From assembly GCF_036014175.1 (NCBI RefSeq), contig NZ_CP107917.1:310001-374000 (forward strand): DNA of 64,000 nucleotides, given 5' to 3'. Shown piece after piece: positions 34,812 to 43,290 of this stretch. A program made the translations under genes and the position numbers. Each line of letters begins with the position of its first letter. Position 1 is the first letter of the stretch. A model generated the notes under the pieces. The model searched no databases. It was not told where the DNA came from and saw only the letters and a program-made list of their open reading frames with translations. Origin of the DNA: Streptomyces sp. NBC_00443. Lineage in GTDB: Bacteria > Actinomycetota > Actinomycetes > Streptomycetales > Streptomycetaceae.

Positions 34812-36341
34812 ATGAGCGCGCCGGATGATGGAGCGGTGCAGCAACTCCCCTACGTCTACCGCGTCACCAAGTACGACCCCTCCGACCGTGACGAACACGG
34901 GCATTACATCGGCAGTGAGGACACCGTCAGCGATCACGGCGAGGTCGAGGCGGCCTATCTCCAGGCTGTCGCGGCCTTCGCCAAGGACACCGGCCTCGGC
35001 CACCTGGCCGTACGTGAACCGCAGGTGCCCTCCCTGGCGCACTTCGGCGTGGAGCCCCCGGTGGACGGCTTCGGGCTGGACGGACTCTTTCCCACCGGCC
35101 CGACCGGTTTTCACGACGGGGCTCAGGTGTCGCTCGACGTCGCGCTGGAGCTCCTGCGTGCCATGTTGCGCGACAACGGCGCCTGGTGCCGGCTGGAGGA
35201 GGAAGGCATGTTCGCCGTACACGTGGGATGGGACCAGTGCGTCTACATCAGCAGCGTCCAACCCTGCGAGCAGGCATGGGCACGAACCCGCGCCCTGGGG
35301 CTGTTCCCGGAACGCCTGGACTCCTCTCCCTACGAGATGGAGACCGACGGCGACGAGATCCAGCGACCCGGCGACGACGACTTCTGGGCCGGCCTGCGCT
35401 GGGCGGTCGCCGCATGCCGCGCCGGGCTCCTGGAAGAGACGGCCGTGGAAGGCGCCTCAACATGGCACCGTCTCACGCTCGACTCCATCGACACGGTGCG
35501 CGCCGGGCTCGCTCCCCGCGCCCGTTTGGCCGTGTGGCCAGACCTGTCCTCCGATATCGACGCAGTCTTGAGGGCCCTCCCGTCCGAGGGCCTCGTCGAA
35601 GGTGTCTGGCAGGACAGTGACGGCCGGATGCACAACGCCATCGCCGACCAAGACGCCTTCCCGGAGTTGGCCGCGCGGATGTCCGGCGCCGTCGCGGCAG
35701 CGCTCCTGTCCGTGTACGCCGATGAGTGTGCGCCCCTGTTCACCGCCGTCATGCCGGACAGCGACGGGGTGGTCCGGGCCCGATGGCGGACCGAGCCGAC
35801 GCCGAGCGACCGGAACTGGGCCTTTCTCAAGACCCTTCGCCGAGGCGAGATCGTCACGGGCACGGTCACTCATATCGCGAGCGTCGGCGTCACCTTCGTG
35901 GACATCGGCGGCTTCGAAGCGATCATCAATATCCCCGAACTGTCGTGGCGCCACATTGAGTACCCCTCTGACCTCGTCTCCGTCGGGCAGGAGGTCAACG
36001 CCGAAATCCTCGACATCGACCCCGTCCGCGAACGTGTGTCGTTGTCCCTCAAGGCTCTTCAGGAAGATCCGATGCCGCTGCTGATCGGACAGATCGGCCA
36101 TACGATCACGGGTCGTGTCACCAGACTCGTGCCCTTCGGTGTGTTCGTACGCATCGAGGAGATGGAGAACGGCCTGGAGGGGCTGGTTCACAACTCCGAA
36201 CTCGCCGGCGGCAACCCGGACACCCCTCAACTCGGCATCCAGGTCGGTGACACTCTCCTGGTCAAGGTCTTGGACATCGACATTGCCAGACGCCGGATCA
36301 CGCTCTCCCACAGTCAGGCTGCCTCAGAGCCACGTCCTTGA
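34812..36341 (+). CDS. Protein with two C-terminal S1 RNA-binding domains
   Basis: The start at 34812 (MSAPDDGAVQQLPYVYRVTK) gives 509 residues; an ATG at 34788 would add eight. The first 330 residues are unlike any domain I know and are acidic, with a segment on the pattern KYDPSDRDEHGHYIGSEDT. Two S1 domains follow, at about 338-415 (RRGEIVTGTVTHIASVGVTF and EVNAEILDIDPVRERVSLSL) and about 424-500 (ITGRVTRLVPFGVFVRIEEM and LVKVLDIDIARRRITLSHSQ). The paired S1 order resembles ribosomal protein S1 repeats, but the N-terminus is not that of S1. A regulatory or translational RNA-binding role is likely; no partner gene is near. Confidence 0.8.
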   Translation: MSAPDDGAVQQLPYVYRVTKYDPSDRDEHGHYIGSEDTVSDHGEVEAAYLQAVAAFAKDTGLGHLAVREPQVPSLAHFGVEPPVDGFGLDGLFPTGPTGFHDGAQVSLDVALELLRAMLRDNGAWCRLEEEGMFAVHVGWDQCVYISSVQPCEQAWARTRALGLFPERLDSSPYEMETDGDEIQRPGDDDFWAGLRWAVAACRAGLLEETAVEGASTWHRLTLDSIDTVRAGLAPRARLAVWPDLSSDIDAVLRALPSEGLVEGVWQDSDGRMHNAIADQDAFPELAARMSGAVAAALLSVYADECAPLFTAVMPDSDGVVRARWRTEPTPSDRNWAFLKTLRRGEIVTGTVTHIASVGVTFVDIGGFEAIINIPELSWRHIEYPSDLVSVGQEVNAEILDIDPVRERVSLSLKALQEDPMPLLIGQIGHTITGRVTRLVPFGVFVRIEEMENGLEGLVHNSELAGGNPDTPQLGIQVGDTLLVKVLDIDIARRRITLSHSQAASEPRP

Positions 36342-36447
36342 GGGACTTGAGGGACGTCGCCAGTGCCATGACCGCAAACTTCGCCGCGTTGCTCTCGTCG
36401 GGCAGGTGAGAAGCAACGACCAGTGAACGGCGGGAGGATGGCGCTGT

Positions 36448-37218
36448 TCAGTCGACCTCGCCGGTCTCACGAAGGAGGTCACGGTCCGCCTCCGGAGCCA
36501 TCATCGGGCCGGCCTTACGTGTGACCGGGACGCACGCCTCTCCGTCATCGGCCAAGAGCTTCTCCAGGTCCTCGACGCGGAGATAGCAGTCACCGTCGAC
36601 GCCCCAGGCACGCCCCCATGAGTTACGGAGCCGTACAACGGGCATCGTGCCGCTGTGTCCGCGCAGACGCGCCTTGAACGAGACGCCGCGGACGAGGATC
36701 GCATGGCCACCGACGCCGCCCTCAGACACCTCGAGCAGTCCGTTCGGTGCCGGCTCCATCATCGAGTCGTACCACTTCACGCCGATGACGATGGGGCCGA
36801 AGTAGCCGAGAGTGCGCAGCACGTCGTCGACACCGAACGCCCAGCGGTACTCGTCCATGTATCCACGGGCAACGATCGCCTTGGCGCCCGCCAACACCGA
36901 CGTACCGTCGTAGTTCTCCCCGGGCAACTCATCGAGCTGCTGTGCTTCCCGGTACACCTTGCGGGCGAACCCGTCGTCCACGCCGGGTACCTGCACAGGG
37001 GTGGCGATGAGCTCATGAGACCAGGCGAAGCCGACGCAGGCGCCCTCGCGGCCCTGGTCGAGCCAGCTCGGACAGGCCCATCCGGCAGAGCGCAACGGTG
37101 CACCCTCAGCGACCAGCGCCCGAATCGGAAAGTTCCTGCTGCGCTCGTCGAACTGCGGGACTCGGTCAAGGCGCGGATCGATGGTCGTGTAGCCGTTCTT
37201 CAAAGGCAGGGCACCCAT
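36448..37218 (-). CDS. Papain-like (C1-type) cysteine peptidase
   Basis: The 256-residue protein starts MGALPLKNGYTTIDPRLDRV. The papain triad order is present: Cys in WLDQGREGACVGFAWSHEL, His in GGHAILVRGVSFKARLRGHS and Asn in VVRLRNSWGRAWGVDGDCYL. The Gln before the catalytic Cys (oxyanion hole) is in DQGREGAC. There is no signal peptide and no propeptide, so it would act in the cytoplasm. Such compact C1-like peptidases are frequent in actinobacterial phages and mobile elements, but no phage genes surround it here. The target is unknown. Confidence 0.85.
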   Translation of the reverse strand: MGALPLKNGYTTIDPRLDRVPQFDERSRNFPIRALVAEGAPLRSAGWACPSWLDQGREGACVGFAWSHELIATPVQVPGVDDGFARKVYREAQQLDELPGENYDGTSVLAGAKAIVARGYMDEYRWAFGVDDVLRTLGYFGPIVIGVKWYDSMMEPAPNGLLEVSEGGVGGHAILVRGVSFKARLRGHSGTMPVVRLRNSWGRAWGVDGDCYLRVEDLEKLLADDGEACVPVTRKAGPMMAPEADRDLLRETGEVD

Positions 37219-37375
37219 GCGGCTCCTTATGTTGCTGCACTGGTCTCCAGTTGACTTGAGCCCGCACCGAGGCGCACCCGGAGCGTCTGGTCCTTACGCC
37301 GAGCGGGGACATGCAACAGGGGGCCCGACTGGCGAGGACGCGGCAGAGGAGGAGCTGTGGAGCGCCTCCTTCGCG

Positions 37376-38473
37376 TCACATACGGGGCGGCACCGAGGAT
37401 GACACCTCGGCCAAGAGGCGCTCCACCTCGGCGCCCCAGCGTGAGGCGATCACCAGGTCGCGTGCCGGGTCCACCCACAGCAGGTGGTTGCCGCCGTTGC
37501 CGCGGGCGCAGCGGCCCGTGCGTGGGGCACGGGGCCATACCGTGCCGTGGTCGTTGAGCCACCACGACAGGCCGTATTCGGGCTTGACCAGGCAGGGAGT
37601 CCACAGCTCCTCGATCCAGCGACGCGACAGGACCTGACGCTCCCTCCATGCCCCGCCGCGCAGACACAGCGTGCCGACGCGGGCCAGGTCCAGCGCGCTG
37701 ATCCACAGGCCGCCACCCCAGTGCGCGCCTCCGGAGACCACTGGCACCTCGGTGCCGTCGATGTCGACCACCGAGTTCTCGTAGCCGTGCCAGGACCAGC
37801 CGTCGGAGGCGCCGACCGGCGTCATGACCCGCTCGCGCAGCACGTCCGGCAGGGCACGGCCGAACAGGACCGTGAGCGCCAGAGCCGTCAGGTTCACCCG
37901 TACGTCGTTGTAGGCCCAGCCGGCGCCGGGCGGTCCGCCCGCCGACTCCGTGCCCTCGCGGGTGCTCTGCGCGTCCACCCAGGTCGGCTTGGACCACAGC
38001 TCGCCCTCCCACTGGCTGGTCTGGCCCAGCAGATGGCGCCAGGTGATCGCACGCCCGTGGGCGGTGCCGAACTCGGGCAGGTCCACCGACTCCGACACGG
38101 GCTCGTCCAGGCGCAACGCCCCGTCGTCGAAGGCGACGCCCGCCACCAGCGACAGCACGCTCTTCGTGGCGCTGTAGGCCATCTCCGCTCGGGTCGGGTC
38201 GCCCCACGAGGCCAGAACCGCGCCGCGCCGCACGACGACACCGCAGGCCCCCTGACCGTCGAGGAGCGGGCCGAGGACCTCGCGGTGGGCGGCGTCCGAC
38301 ACCTGGCGGGCGAGATACGCCGCCATGTCGTCGATGCCCGCCACCGGCCGCCCCGCCTGGGCCCGCACGGCCTGCGTGAGAGCTTCCGCGTCCACTTGCT
38401 CCCAGGGGTCGTCGCCGGTCCGATCCCGCTCATGCAGGACCTGACCGCCGTATCGCCATGTCACCGCGTCCAC
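37376..38473 (-). CDS. Serine hydrolase of the beta-lactamase/DD-peptidase fold
   Basis: A GTG at 38473 is the preferred start because GGAGG then lies eight bases upstream; a GTG three codons earlier overlaps the site. The protein of about 365 residues shows the active-site S-x-x-K in MAYSATKSVLSLVAG, a Y-x-N in AGWAYNDVRVNLTA, and a late glycine-rich stretch (ARGNGGNHLLWVDP) near where the third motif is expected. It belongs to the class C-like esterase/beta-lactamase group (Pfam Beta-lactamase) and lacks a signal peptide, so it acts inside the cell, probably on an ester or amide. It is 49 bases downstream of the erythromycin esterase gene on the same strand and may share its promoter. Confidence 0.85.
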   Translation of the reverse strand: MDAVTWRYGGQVLHERDRTGDDPWEQVDAEALTQAVRAQAGRPVAGIDDMAAYLARQVSDAAHREVLGPLLDGQGACGVVVRRGAVLASWGDPTRAEMAYSATKSVLSLVAGVAFDDGALRLDEPVSESVDLPEFGTAHGRAITWRHLLGQTSQWEGELWSKPTWVDAQSTREGTESAGGPPGAGWAYNDVRVNLTALALTVLFGRALPDVLRERVMTPVGASDGWSWHGYENSVVDIDGTEVPVVSGGAHWGGGLWISALDLARVGTLCLRGGAWRERQVLSRRWIEELWTPCLVKPEYGLSWWLNDHGTVWPRAPRTGRCARGNGGNHLLWVDPARDLVIASRWGAEVERLLAEVSSSVPPRM

Positions 38474-38522
38474 GTCACACACCTCCGTTGAAGGGTACGG
38501 AGCCCGCTTCGACGAACTGACC

Positions 38523-39734
38523 TCAGCCGTGCGGGACGTCCCGGACGTCCTTGACGAATACGATGCCGTCGGCGTCCGCCAAGTGGGCCGGGTCGAACGG
38601 GGCGTAGCCGAACCAGGGGGATTCGCGGAGCGCGGGCCGCGTCTCGCCGAAAGCGGTGGCCAGGCGCGGGGCGTCGATGATGTAGCAGTCGTCCGGGAGC
38701 GCGTACAGGAGCCCTTCGAGGGTGTCCGGGGGCGGGGTGTCCACTCCCTGGTGCCGGATCGTGCCGAGGGTCGTGGCCACGAAGGCGTATTCCTCGCCGA
38801 GTTGGGCGCTCACCAGCGCACCGGCGCTCCACCATTCCACCGCCCCCTCCCACATCTGCATCGTGCTCTTCTCCCGCTGGAGATGGGAGTTGTGGGCGTG
38901 GATGAATGCCGGGCCGCGAGAGGCAACGGCGAGGAGGTTGCGGGACATCATCAGATCCCGCTGTGCGCACAGCCGGGTCATGCGCGCCGGTGAGGTGTCG
39001 GCCATCCAGTGGTGGTAGCGCAGCAGGCCGGTCGCGGTACGTCCGTGCAGGCGTGCCCGGTCCCAGTCGTCCCGCGAGGTCGCCGTGAGCAGGTGCGGAG
39101 TCTGGGCGTCGAGCAGCGCGACCAGGTCGTCGGCGAGCAGGCGCAGTTGACCGGCGTCGGCCGACTGTCCCACGGACTGGGCCGGGTCCATCATCGCGGC
39201 GGGGTGGGTCCACCGGTCGTCGGTACCGAGCAGACGGTCCAGTGTTTCCGCGGTGCAGGGGAGCAGATCCGCGTCCACTCGGGCCGCGAGGTAGCTGTGG
39301 AGTGCGGTGAGGGCCTGGCGGGGGCTCGCGGCGCCGGTGATCTCCAGCGGGCCGTCGAAACCGGCGAAGCGGAGTTGCTCGGACGCGGGCCGGCCGTCGT
39401 TGTGGGCGCGCATCCAGTGCACGAGCTGGCGGTTGGCCGCGTGGGCGCCCCAGCCGTGGCTGAATCCGTGCTTCATGACCTCATCGAGAGACCCCCTGCC
39501 GGACGTGACGTAGTCGTCCACGACCATGCCCGTCATGCAGTCGCTCTCGAGCGCGATCGTCCGGTAGCCCTCCTGCTCGACGAGTTGGCGGAACAACGCG
39601 TTGCGCTGTTCGAGCAGCGTGTCCTCACCGTGGGTGGGCTCGCCCAGGGCGAGCAGCCGGGGCCGGGCGGGCAGCAGCCTCATGATGGCCGCAGCCTCGA
39701 AGCCATGGATGGAATCCTCGATGTGAGTCGCCAT
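38523..39734 (-). CDS. Erythromycin esterase-family hydrolase
   Basis: The start at 39734 (MATHIEDSIHGFEAAAIMRL) is taken because the promoter region is directly upstream; an in-frame ATG 60 bases earlier would run into it. The 403-residue protein carries the family's residues: Glu and His in LLALGEPTHGEDTLLEQ, Glu in YRTIALESDC, and His in FIHAHNSHLQREKSTMQMWE. Ere-type enzymes open the macrolactone ring of 14-membered macrolides by hydrolysis; many distant members act on other esters. It is divergent from a MerR-type regulator, a pairing that suggests induction by a small toxic compound. Confidence 0.88.
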   Translation of the reverse strand: MATHIEDSIHGFEAAAIMRLLPARPRLLALGEPTHGEDTLLEQRNALFRQLVEQEGYRTIALESDCMTGMVVDDYVTSGRGSLDEVMKHGFSHGWGAHAANRQLVHWMRAHNDGRPASEQLRFAGFDGPLEITGAASPRQALTALHSYLAARVDADLLPCTAETLDRLLGTDDRWTHPAAMMDPAQSVGQSADAGQLRLLADDLVALLDAQTPHLLTATSRDDWDRARLHGRTATGLLRYHHWMADTSPARMTRLCAQRDLMMSRNLLAVASRGPAFIHAHNSHLQREKSTMQMWEGAVEWWSAGALVSAQLGEEYAFVATTLGTIRHQGVDTPPPDTLEGLLYALPDDCYIIDAPRLATAFGETRPALRESPWFGYAPFDPAHLADADGIVFVKDVRDVPHG

Positions 39735-39737
39735 GCC

Positions 39738-39782
39738 TTCAACGGTATCGTTGAACCTTCGGTTGAAAGTTTTTCGTGATAT
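39738..39782. promoter_or_regulatory. Divergent MerR-type promoter with inverted repeat
   Basis: TTCAACG at 39738-39744 and CGTTGAA at 39749-39755 form a perfect inverted repeat with a 4-base spacer. TTGAAC at 39751 and TGATAT at 39777 are 20 bases apart, a long spacer of the type MerR proteins correct. The next motif, GGTTGAAAG, repeats the TTGAA half site. The whole region between the two starts is only 58 bases. Confidence 0.68.
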
Positions 39783-39792
39783 CGGCAGGGAC

Positions 39793-40542
39793 ATGGGACA
39801 GAACCTTCAAACCGAGGCTCGGCTCCGGCCGGTTGATCTGGCGCGCGGGCACGGTCTGTCCACGCAGGCGGTCAGGAACTACGAAGAGGCCGGCATCCTT
39901 CCGGCCGCCGGCCGCACACCCCACGGCTACCGCACCTACACCCCGGTGCACGCAGGGGCCCTGCGCGCCTTTCTTGCCCTGGTGCCCGGCCACGGCCACC
40001 AGACAGCGACGTCGATCATGCGGGCGGTGAACCAGGGCGCGGACGACGAGGCGTTCCGTCTCATCGACGAGAGCCACGCCCAGCTTCTCGATGACCGGCG
40101 GACCCTCCAGGCAGTGGAGAGCGCCCTCCGCGATCTGGAGCCCACTACGGCGGCCGAGCACGGTCAGGGGTCCGAGCCGGTCGCGGTGTCCGGGCCCGGC
40201 GGCACGTTCATCGGGTCGCTGGCTGAGGAACTCGGCATTCGGCCCGCGACACTGCGCAAGTGGGAACGCGTCGGGCTGGTGGCCCCTCACCGTGACCCAC
40301 AGACCGGGTACCGCCGCTACGACGAGGCCGACGTGCGGGACGCCCGGCTGGCCCACCAACTCAGGCGGGGCGGCTACCTGCTGGAGCAGATCGCCCCGCT
40401 GATCGCCCAGGTGCGGGCGGCCGGCGGTCTGGAACCGCTGGAGGCCGCACTGTGCGACTGGCGCGGCCGGCTGTCCGCCCGCGGGCGGGCGATGCTGACC
40501 GGGGCCGCGGAGCTGGAGGCGTACGTCCGTAAACGCGGATGA
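39793..40542 (+). CDS. MerR-family regulator with two DNA-binding domains (TioE-like)
   Basis: The start at 39793 (MGQNLQTEARLRPVDLARGH) gives 249 residues. Two MerR helix-turn-helix domains are present. The first is at about 10-60 (LSTQAVRNYEEAGILPAAGR and GYRTYTPVHAGALRAFLALV). The second is at about 135-200 (LAEELGIRPATLRKWERVGL and GYRRYDEADVRDARLAHQL). The tandem layout matches the TioE-like MerR group of Streptomyces. It lies divergent to the esterase gene across a 58-base region with an inverted repeat, so it most likely controls that gene and itself. No cysteine-based metal site is visible. Confidence 0.87.
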   Translation: MGQNLQTEARLRPVDLARGHGLSTQAVRNYEEAGILPAAGRTPHGYRTYTPVHAGALRAFLALVPGHGHQTATSIMRAVNQGADDEAFRLIDESHAQLLDDRRTLQAVESALRDLEPTTAAEHGQGSEPVAVSGPGGTFIGSLAEELGIRPATLRKWERVGLVAPHRDPQTGYRRYDEADVRDARLAHQLRRGGYLLEQIAPLIAQVRAAGGLEPLEAALCDWRGRLSARGRAMLTGAAELEAYVRKRG

Positions 40543-40761
40543 GGATTCGGTCGCCCTACTGCGGGATCAGGTCCAGGATCAGGCAGCGAAGCCGATGGTA
40601 GGTCTCGATGTGTGCCAGGTTCGTTCTCGATGGGCTTCGCCTGCCGTCCAGCCATGCCTTGAGGGTGCCTGTGACGAGGCCTTTGGGTTGCCACTGGCCG
40701 ACGACCCTGACCTGCAGTGATGCCAACAAGATTCGGTACTCCGGCCGAGACTTTTCGAGCT

Positions 40762-41055
40762 TTACTTGGCGCTTTGGTCCAGCGTCAGTGGTGGGGGCGC
40801 CAGACCCCGCACGGTGACAGCACCTCGCGAACCGCCACGCGCGACGACCTGCCCGCCGGCCATGACCGTCACCTTCCGAACGCCGGGCGCCTCCCAGACG
40901 ATGCGGTACGAACCGTCGTCGTCGGCGGTCACGGTGGCAGAGGTGAACGGGATGCGGTGCGTCGTGGACGTATGGGCGGCGGCCGGAGTGACCCTGACGG
41001 ATGCGGCGGCAGCGGTGAGCGCGAAGGCGGCACCGGCGCGGATCAGGTTCTTCAT
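40762..41055 (-). pseudogene. 5' fragment of a secreted tyrosine-phosphatase-like gene
   Basis: The start at 41055 (MKNLIRAGAAFALTAAAASV) gives a signal peptide and a short beta-rich segment (THRIPFTSATVTADDDGSYR and IVWEAPGVRKVTVMAGGQVV). This is the N-terminal extension I associate with secreted IphP-type tyrosine phosphatases of Streptomyces. The phosphatase domain is absent: after VTVRGLAPPPL the frame stops at 40762. The unexplained sequence from 40543 to 40760 could be what replaced it; a minus-strand open frame there (about 40556-40760) has no known relatives. Confidence 0.5.
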
Positions 41056-41233
41056 GAACCGGATGCTGTGTGCACGGACTGACGTTGCAGCGAACAGTCG
41101 ATGACTGACAGATTCTGCCGTGATGGCAGTTTGTGCCATCACCGCCGGGAGGCTCAGAACTCCGGGCAGGCGCGGTCACCTGTTGTGACAGGCCTGCTGC
41201 CCGCTACTCCGTCGGCCGACCGTGTGAAAGACG

Positions 41234-41692
41234 TCAGCGCTGGACAATCGCCGCTTCAGCCGCCGCCTTGATCCGGCTACCGAAGGCACCGGCATCCTTG
41301 CGGGCGGCGGCGAGCGCGAGGCCTACCAGGAGCTTGCCAACGCCGTGGCCCTCCAGAACGTTGTGGATACGGACCCGAGTCCTGCCTCCGGCCAGCGACT
41401 CCAGGTCGTAGCCGCCTTCGCGGGCCGTGACGGTGTTCTTCGATACCTCGGCCCACCGGATGCGCACCGGGGCTTCGAGGTCGGTGATGCGGAACTCCCT
41501 GGCCGTCTTCATGCCGGCGTCCTTGACCGTGCTGCGGAAGACCGTACCGACGGCGGTCGGGGCGTCCGGAACCCGCTCGATCCCGAGCACTCGGGGGCTG
41601 AACTGCGGATCGTTGCGTCCGTCGGCGAGGTAGTCGAACACCGCCTCGACAGGCCGATCGACCTCGACCGTCGCTTCAAACTGTCCTGACAT
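41234..41692 (-). CDS. SRPBCC-family (START/polyketide-cyclase fold) protein
   Basis: The start at 41692 has GGAG six bases upstream. The 152-residue protein is one SRPBCC domain: MSGQFEATVEVDRPVEAVFD, YLADGRNDPQFSPRVLGIER, then the typical central strands (RIRWAEVSKNTVTAREGGYD) and a long C-terminal helix (GKLLVGLALAAARKDAGAFG). The family binds hydrophobic ligands in a deep groove; function cannot be deduced. It is divergent from the flavin-reductase-like gene. Confidence 0.83.
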   Translation of the reverse strand: MSGQFEATVEVDRPVEAVFDYLADGRNDPQFSPRVLGIERVPDAPTAVGTVFRSTVKDAGMKTAREFRITDLEAPVRIRWAEVSKNTVTAREGGYDLESLAGGRTRVRIHNVLEGHGVGKLLVGLALAAARKDAGAFGSRIKAAAEAAIVQR

Positions 41693-41882
41693 CAGTGCTC
41701 CTCGATCGCGTGAGCCGCAGCAGCTTGACCACGGCTTGCTCGGAAACGTCCGTCGGACCGCCGGGCCGCGGGAAGCCTGCTTCGTACATACGCCGGCCGC
41801 GCCGTCCGTACTGCCGTATGGGCACCGTGACCCTATGGGACCACCGTTTCATGTGCCTGCGGGAGCGGGCGGATGCGTGAAT

Positions 41883-42374
41883 ATGGTGGGCATGGATGCG
41901 TTCACCGACAGGCTCAACCCCGACATGTACGTCGTCACGGCCACGGCGGGCGACGAGCGGGCGGGCTGCCTCGTGGGGTTCGCCTCGCAGTGCTCCATCC
42001 GGCCGGTGCGGTTCGTGGTGTGGCTGTCGAAGGTGAACCGAACGTATGAGGTGGCCCGTGCGGCCGATTTCCTCGCCGTACACCTGCTGAGCCGGGAGCA
42101 GCAGGAGCTCGCTGCCTTGTTCGGTGGCGAGACCGGTCACCAGGTGGACAAGTTCGCGCGTACGGCTTGGGCCCCGGGGCACAGTGGGGCCGCCGTGCTG
42201 CAGGACGCGTGCGCGTGGTTCGTCGGGAGCATCGAGCAGAGAATCGACGCCGGCGACCACGTCGGCTTCGTCCTGGATCCCGTGCAGTGCAGCGAGGGCG
42301 GGAACGCTGACGGCCCGGCGCTGCTGCGGCTCTCCGATGCCCTCTCCATCGAGCCCGGGCATCCGGTGGACTGA
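41883..42374 (+). CDS. Flavin-reductase-like (split-barrel FMN-binding) protein
   Basis: The frame is open upstream, but the conserved part begins near 41883 (MVGMDAFTDRLNPDMYVVTA). The 163 residues show the flavin_Reduct fold: ERAGCLVGFASQCSIRPVRF, VWLSKVNRTYEVARAADFLA, HLLSREQQELAALFGGETGH. Members either reduce FMN for a two-component monooxygenase or bind FMN as such. The FAD monooxygenase at 44.7 kb carries its own cofactor and is not an obvious partner. An ATG nine bases later is an alternative start. Confidence 0.8.
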   Translation: MVGMDAFTDRLNPDMYVVTATAGDERAGCLVGFASQCSIRPVRFVVWLSKVNRTYEVARAADFLAVHLLSREQQELAALFGGETGHQVDKFARTAWAPGHSGAAVLQDACAWFVGSIEQRIDAGDHVGFVLDPVQCSEGGNADGPALLRLSDALSIEPGHPVD

Positions 42375-42463
42375 AGGGCCCTACCGAATACCCTGCGTCC
42401 CGGACGCGGGCGCACTGATGCCGGTGATCAGCCGGCTCACTGCCCGTTCATGCTGCCCCGGCG

Positions 42464-43096
42464 CTACCTGGGTCGGTATGCCCGGAGAAACGTCCGCACT
42501 CCCTCGACGATGAGCGGCCGGACACGGGCATCCTCCGTGGCGTTCGCCGAACCGAGTCTGTCCAGCGCGACGCCGAAGGTCAGCGCGATGAACTGGTCGG
42601 CCGCGAGGCGAGGGTCGGGGACCTCGAGCAGCCCGGCCGCGGCGAGGGCGGCGAATCGCTCGGCAATGGCCTCGTCGGGGGTGTCGGCCATGGAGTTGTA
42701 GCCCCGGTGCGGCAGGTGGGCGGATTCCGCCCGGACCAGTCGTTGCAGCGTTGTGTACTCCGCCGAGCCGAGCATGTCGGTCGCGATGCGCATCGAGAAC
42801 GCGACCAGGGCGTCCTCGAGTTCGCCGTCCTCGGTGAGGTCGGTGAGGGTGTCGTCGAGGGTGCGCCGGATCGTGGTGATCAGTGACTGGCCGACGGCGT
42901 CGACGACCGCTTTCAGCAGCGTCTGCTTGTCCCCGAAGTAGTCGTAGACCGTCCGCTTGGACACCTCCGCCCGGGCGGCGACCGCGTCGACGCTGGAGCG
43001 GTCGAAGCCGTCGGCGAGGAACAGTTCCTGGGCCGCCGAGAGGATGGCGGCCCGCTTCGGCGTGGACCCCTCGCGCAGTGTCTTCGTGGTCGGCAT
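42464..43096 (-). CDS. TetR/AcrR-family regulator
   Basis: The 210-residue protein starts MPTTKTLREGSTPKRAAILS and has a complete helix-turn-helix (ARAEVSKRTVYDYFGDKQTL) followed by a TetR ligand domain (EYTTLQRLVRAESAHLP and FIALTFGVALDRLG). It is divergent from the MFS pump gene across about 190 bases that hold a strong palindrome (43115-43132), 19 bases from its own start. The standard model is repression of pump and monooxygenase genes, and of itself, until a toxic ligand is bound. Confidence 0.92.
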   Translation of the reverse strand: MPTTKTLREGSTPKRAAILSAAQELFLADGFDRSSVDAVAARAEVSKRTVYDYFGDKQTLLKAVVDAVGQSLITTIRRTLDDTLTDLTEDGELEDALVAFSMRIATDMLGSAEYTTLQRLVRAESAHLPHRGYNSMADTPDEAIAERFAALAAAGLLEVPDPRLAADQFIALTFGVALDRLGSANATEDARVRPLIVEGVRTFLRAYRPR

Positions 43097-43114
43097 GGGT
43101 ACACCTTAACCGTC

Positions 43115-43135
43115 CTACACTGCACGGTGTAGTGT
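43115..43135. promoter_or_regulatory. TetR operator palindrome
   Basis: CTACAC at 43115-43120 and GTGTAG at 43127-43132 are perfect arms around TGCACG. A second, staggered pair ACACT/AGTGT overlaps it (43118-43122 and 43131-43135), so the operator may hold two dimers. Confidence 0.78.
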
Positions 43136-43290
43136 AATCTCGGCTCATGGCGCGGACCGCACTCGTACACCCGCTCCGCCCGGCGCAGCCGTGCAGGCGC
43201 CAACTCGGCCGCCACTTCCCCGGGTTACACCGGCAGCACTACGCGTGCGGCCGACCCCTCATTCGCCCGGCAATGACGGAAAGGACGTCC

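Noticed and set aside
36448..37218. Prophage region
   Set aside because: The protease resembles phage-encoded ones, but no capsid, terminase, integrase or tail genes lie near it.
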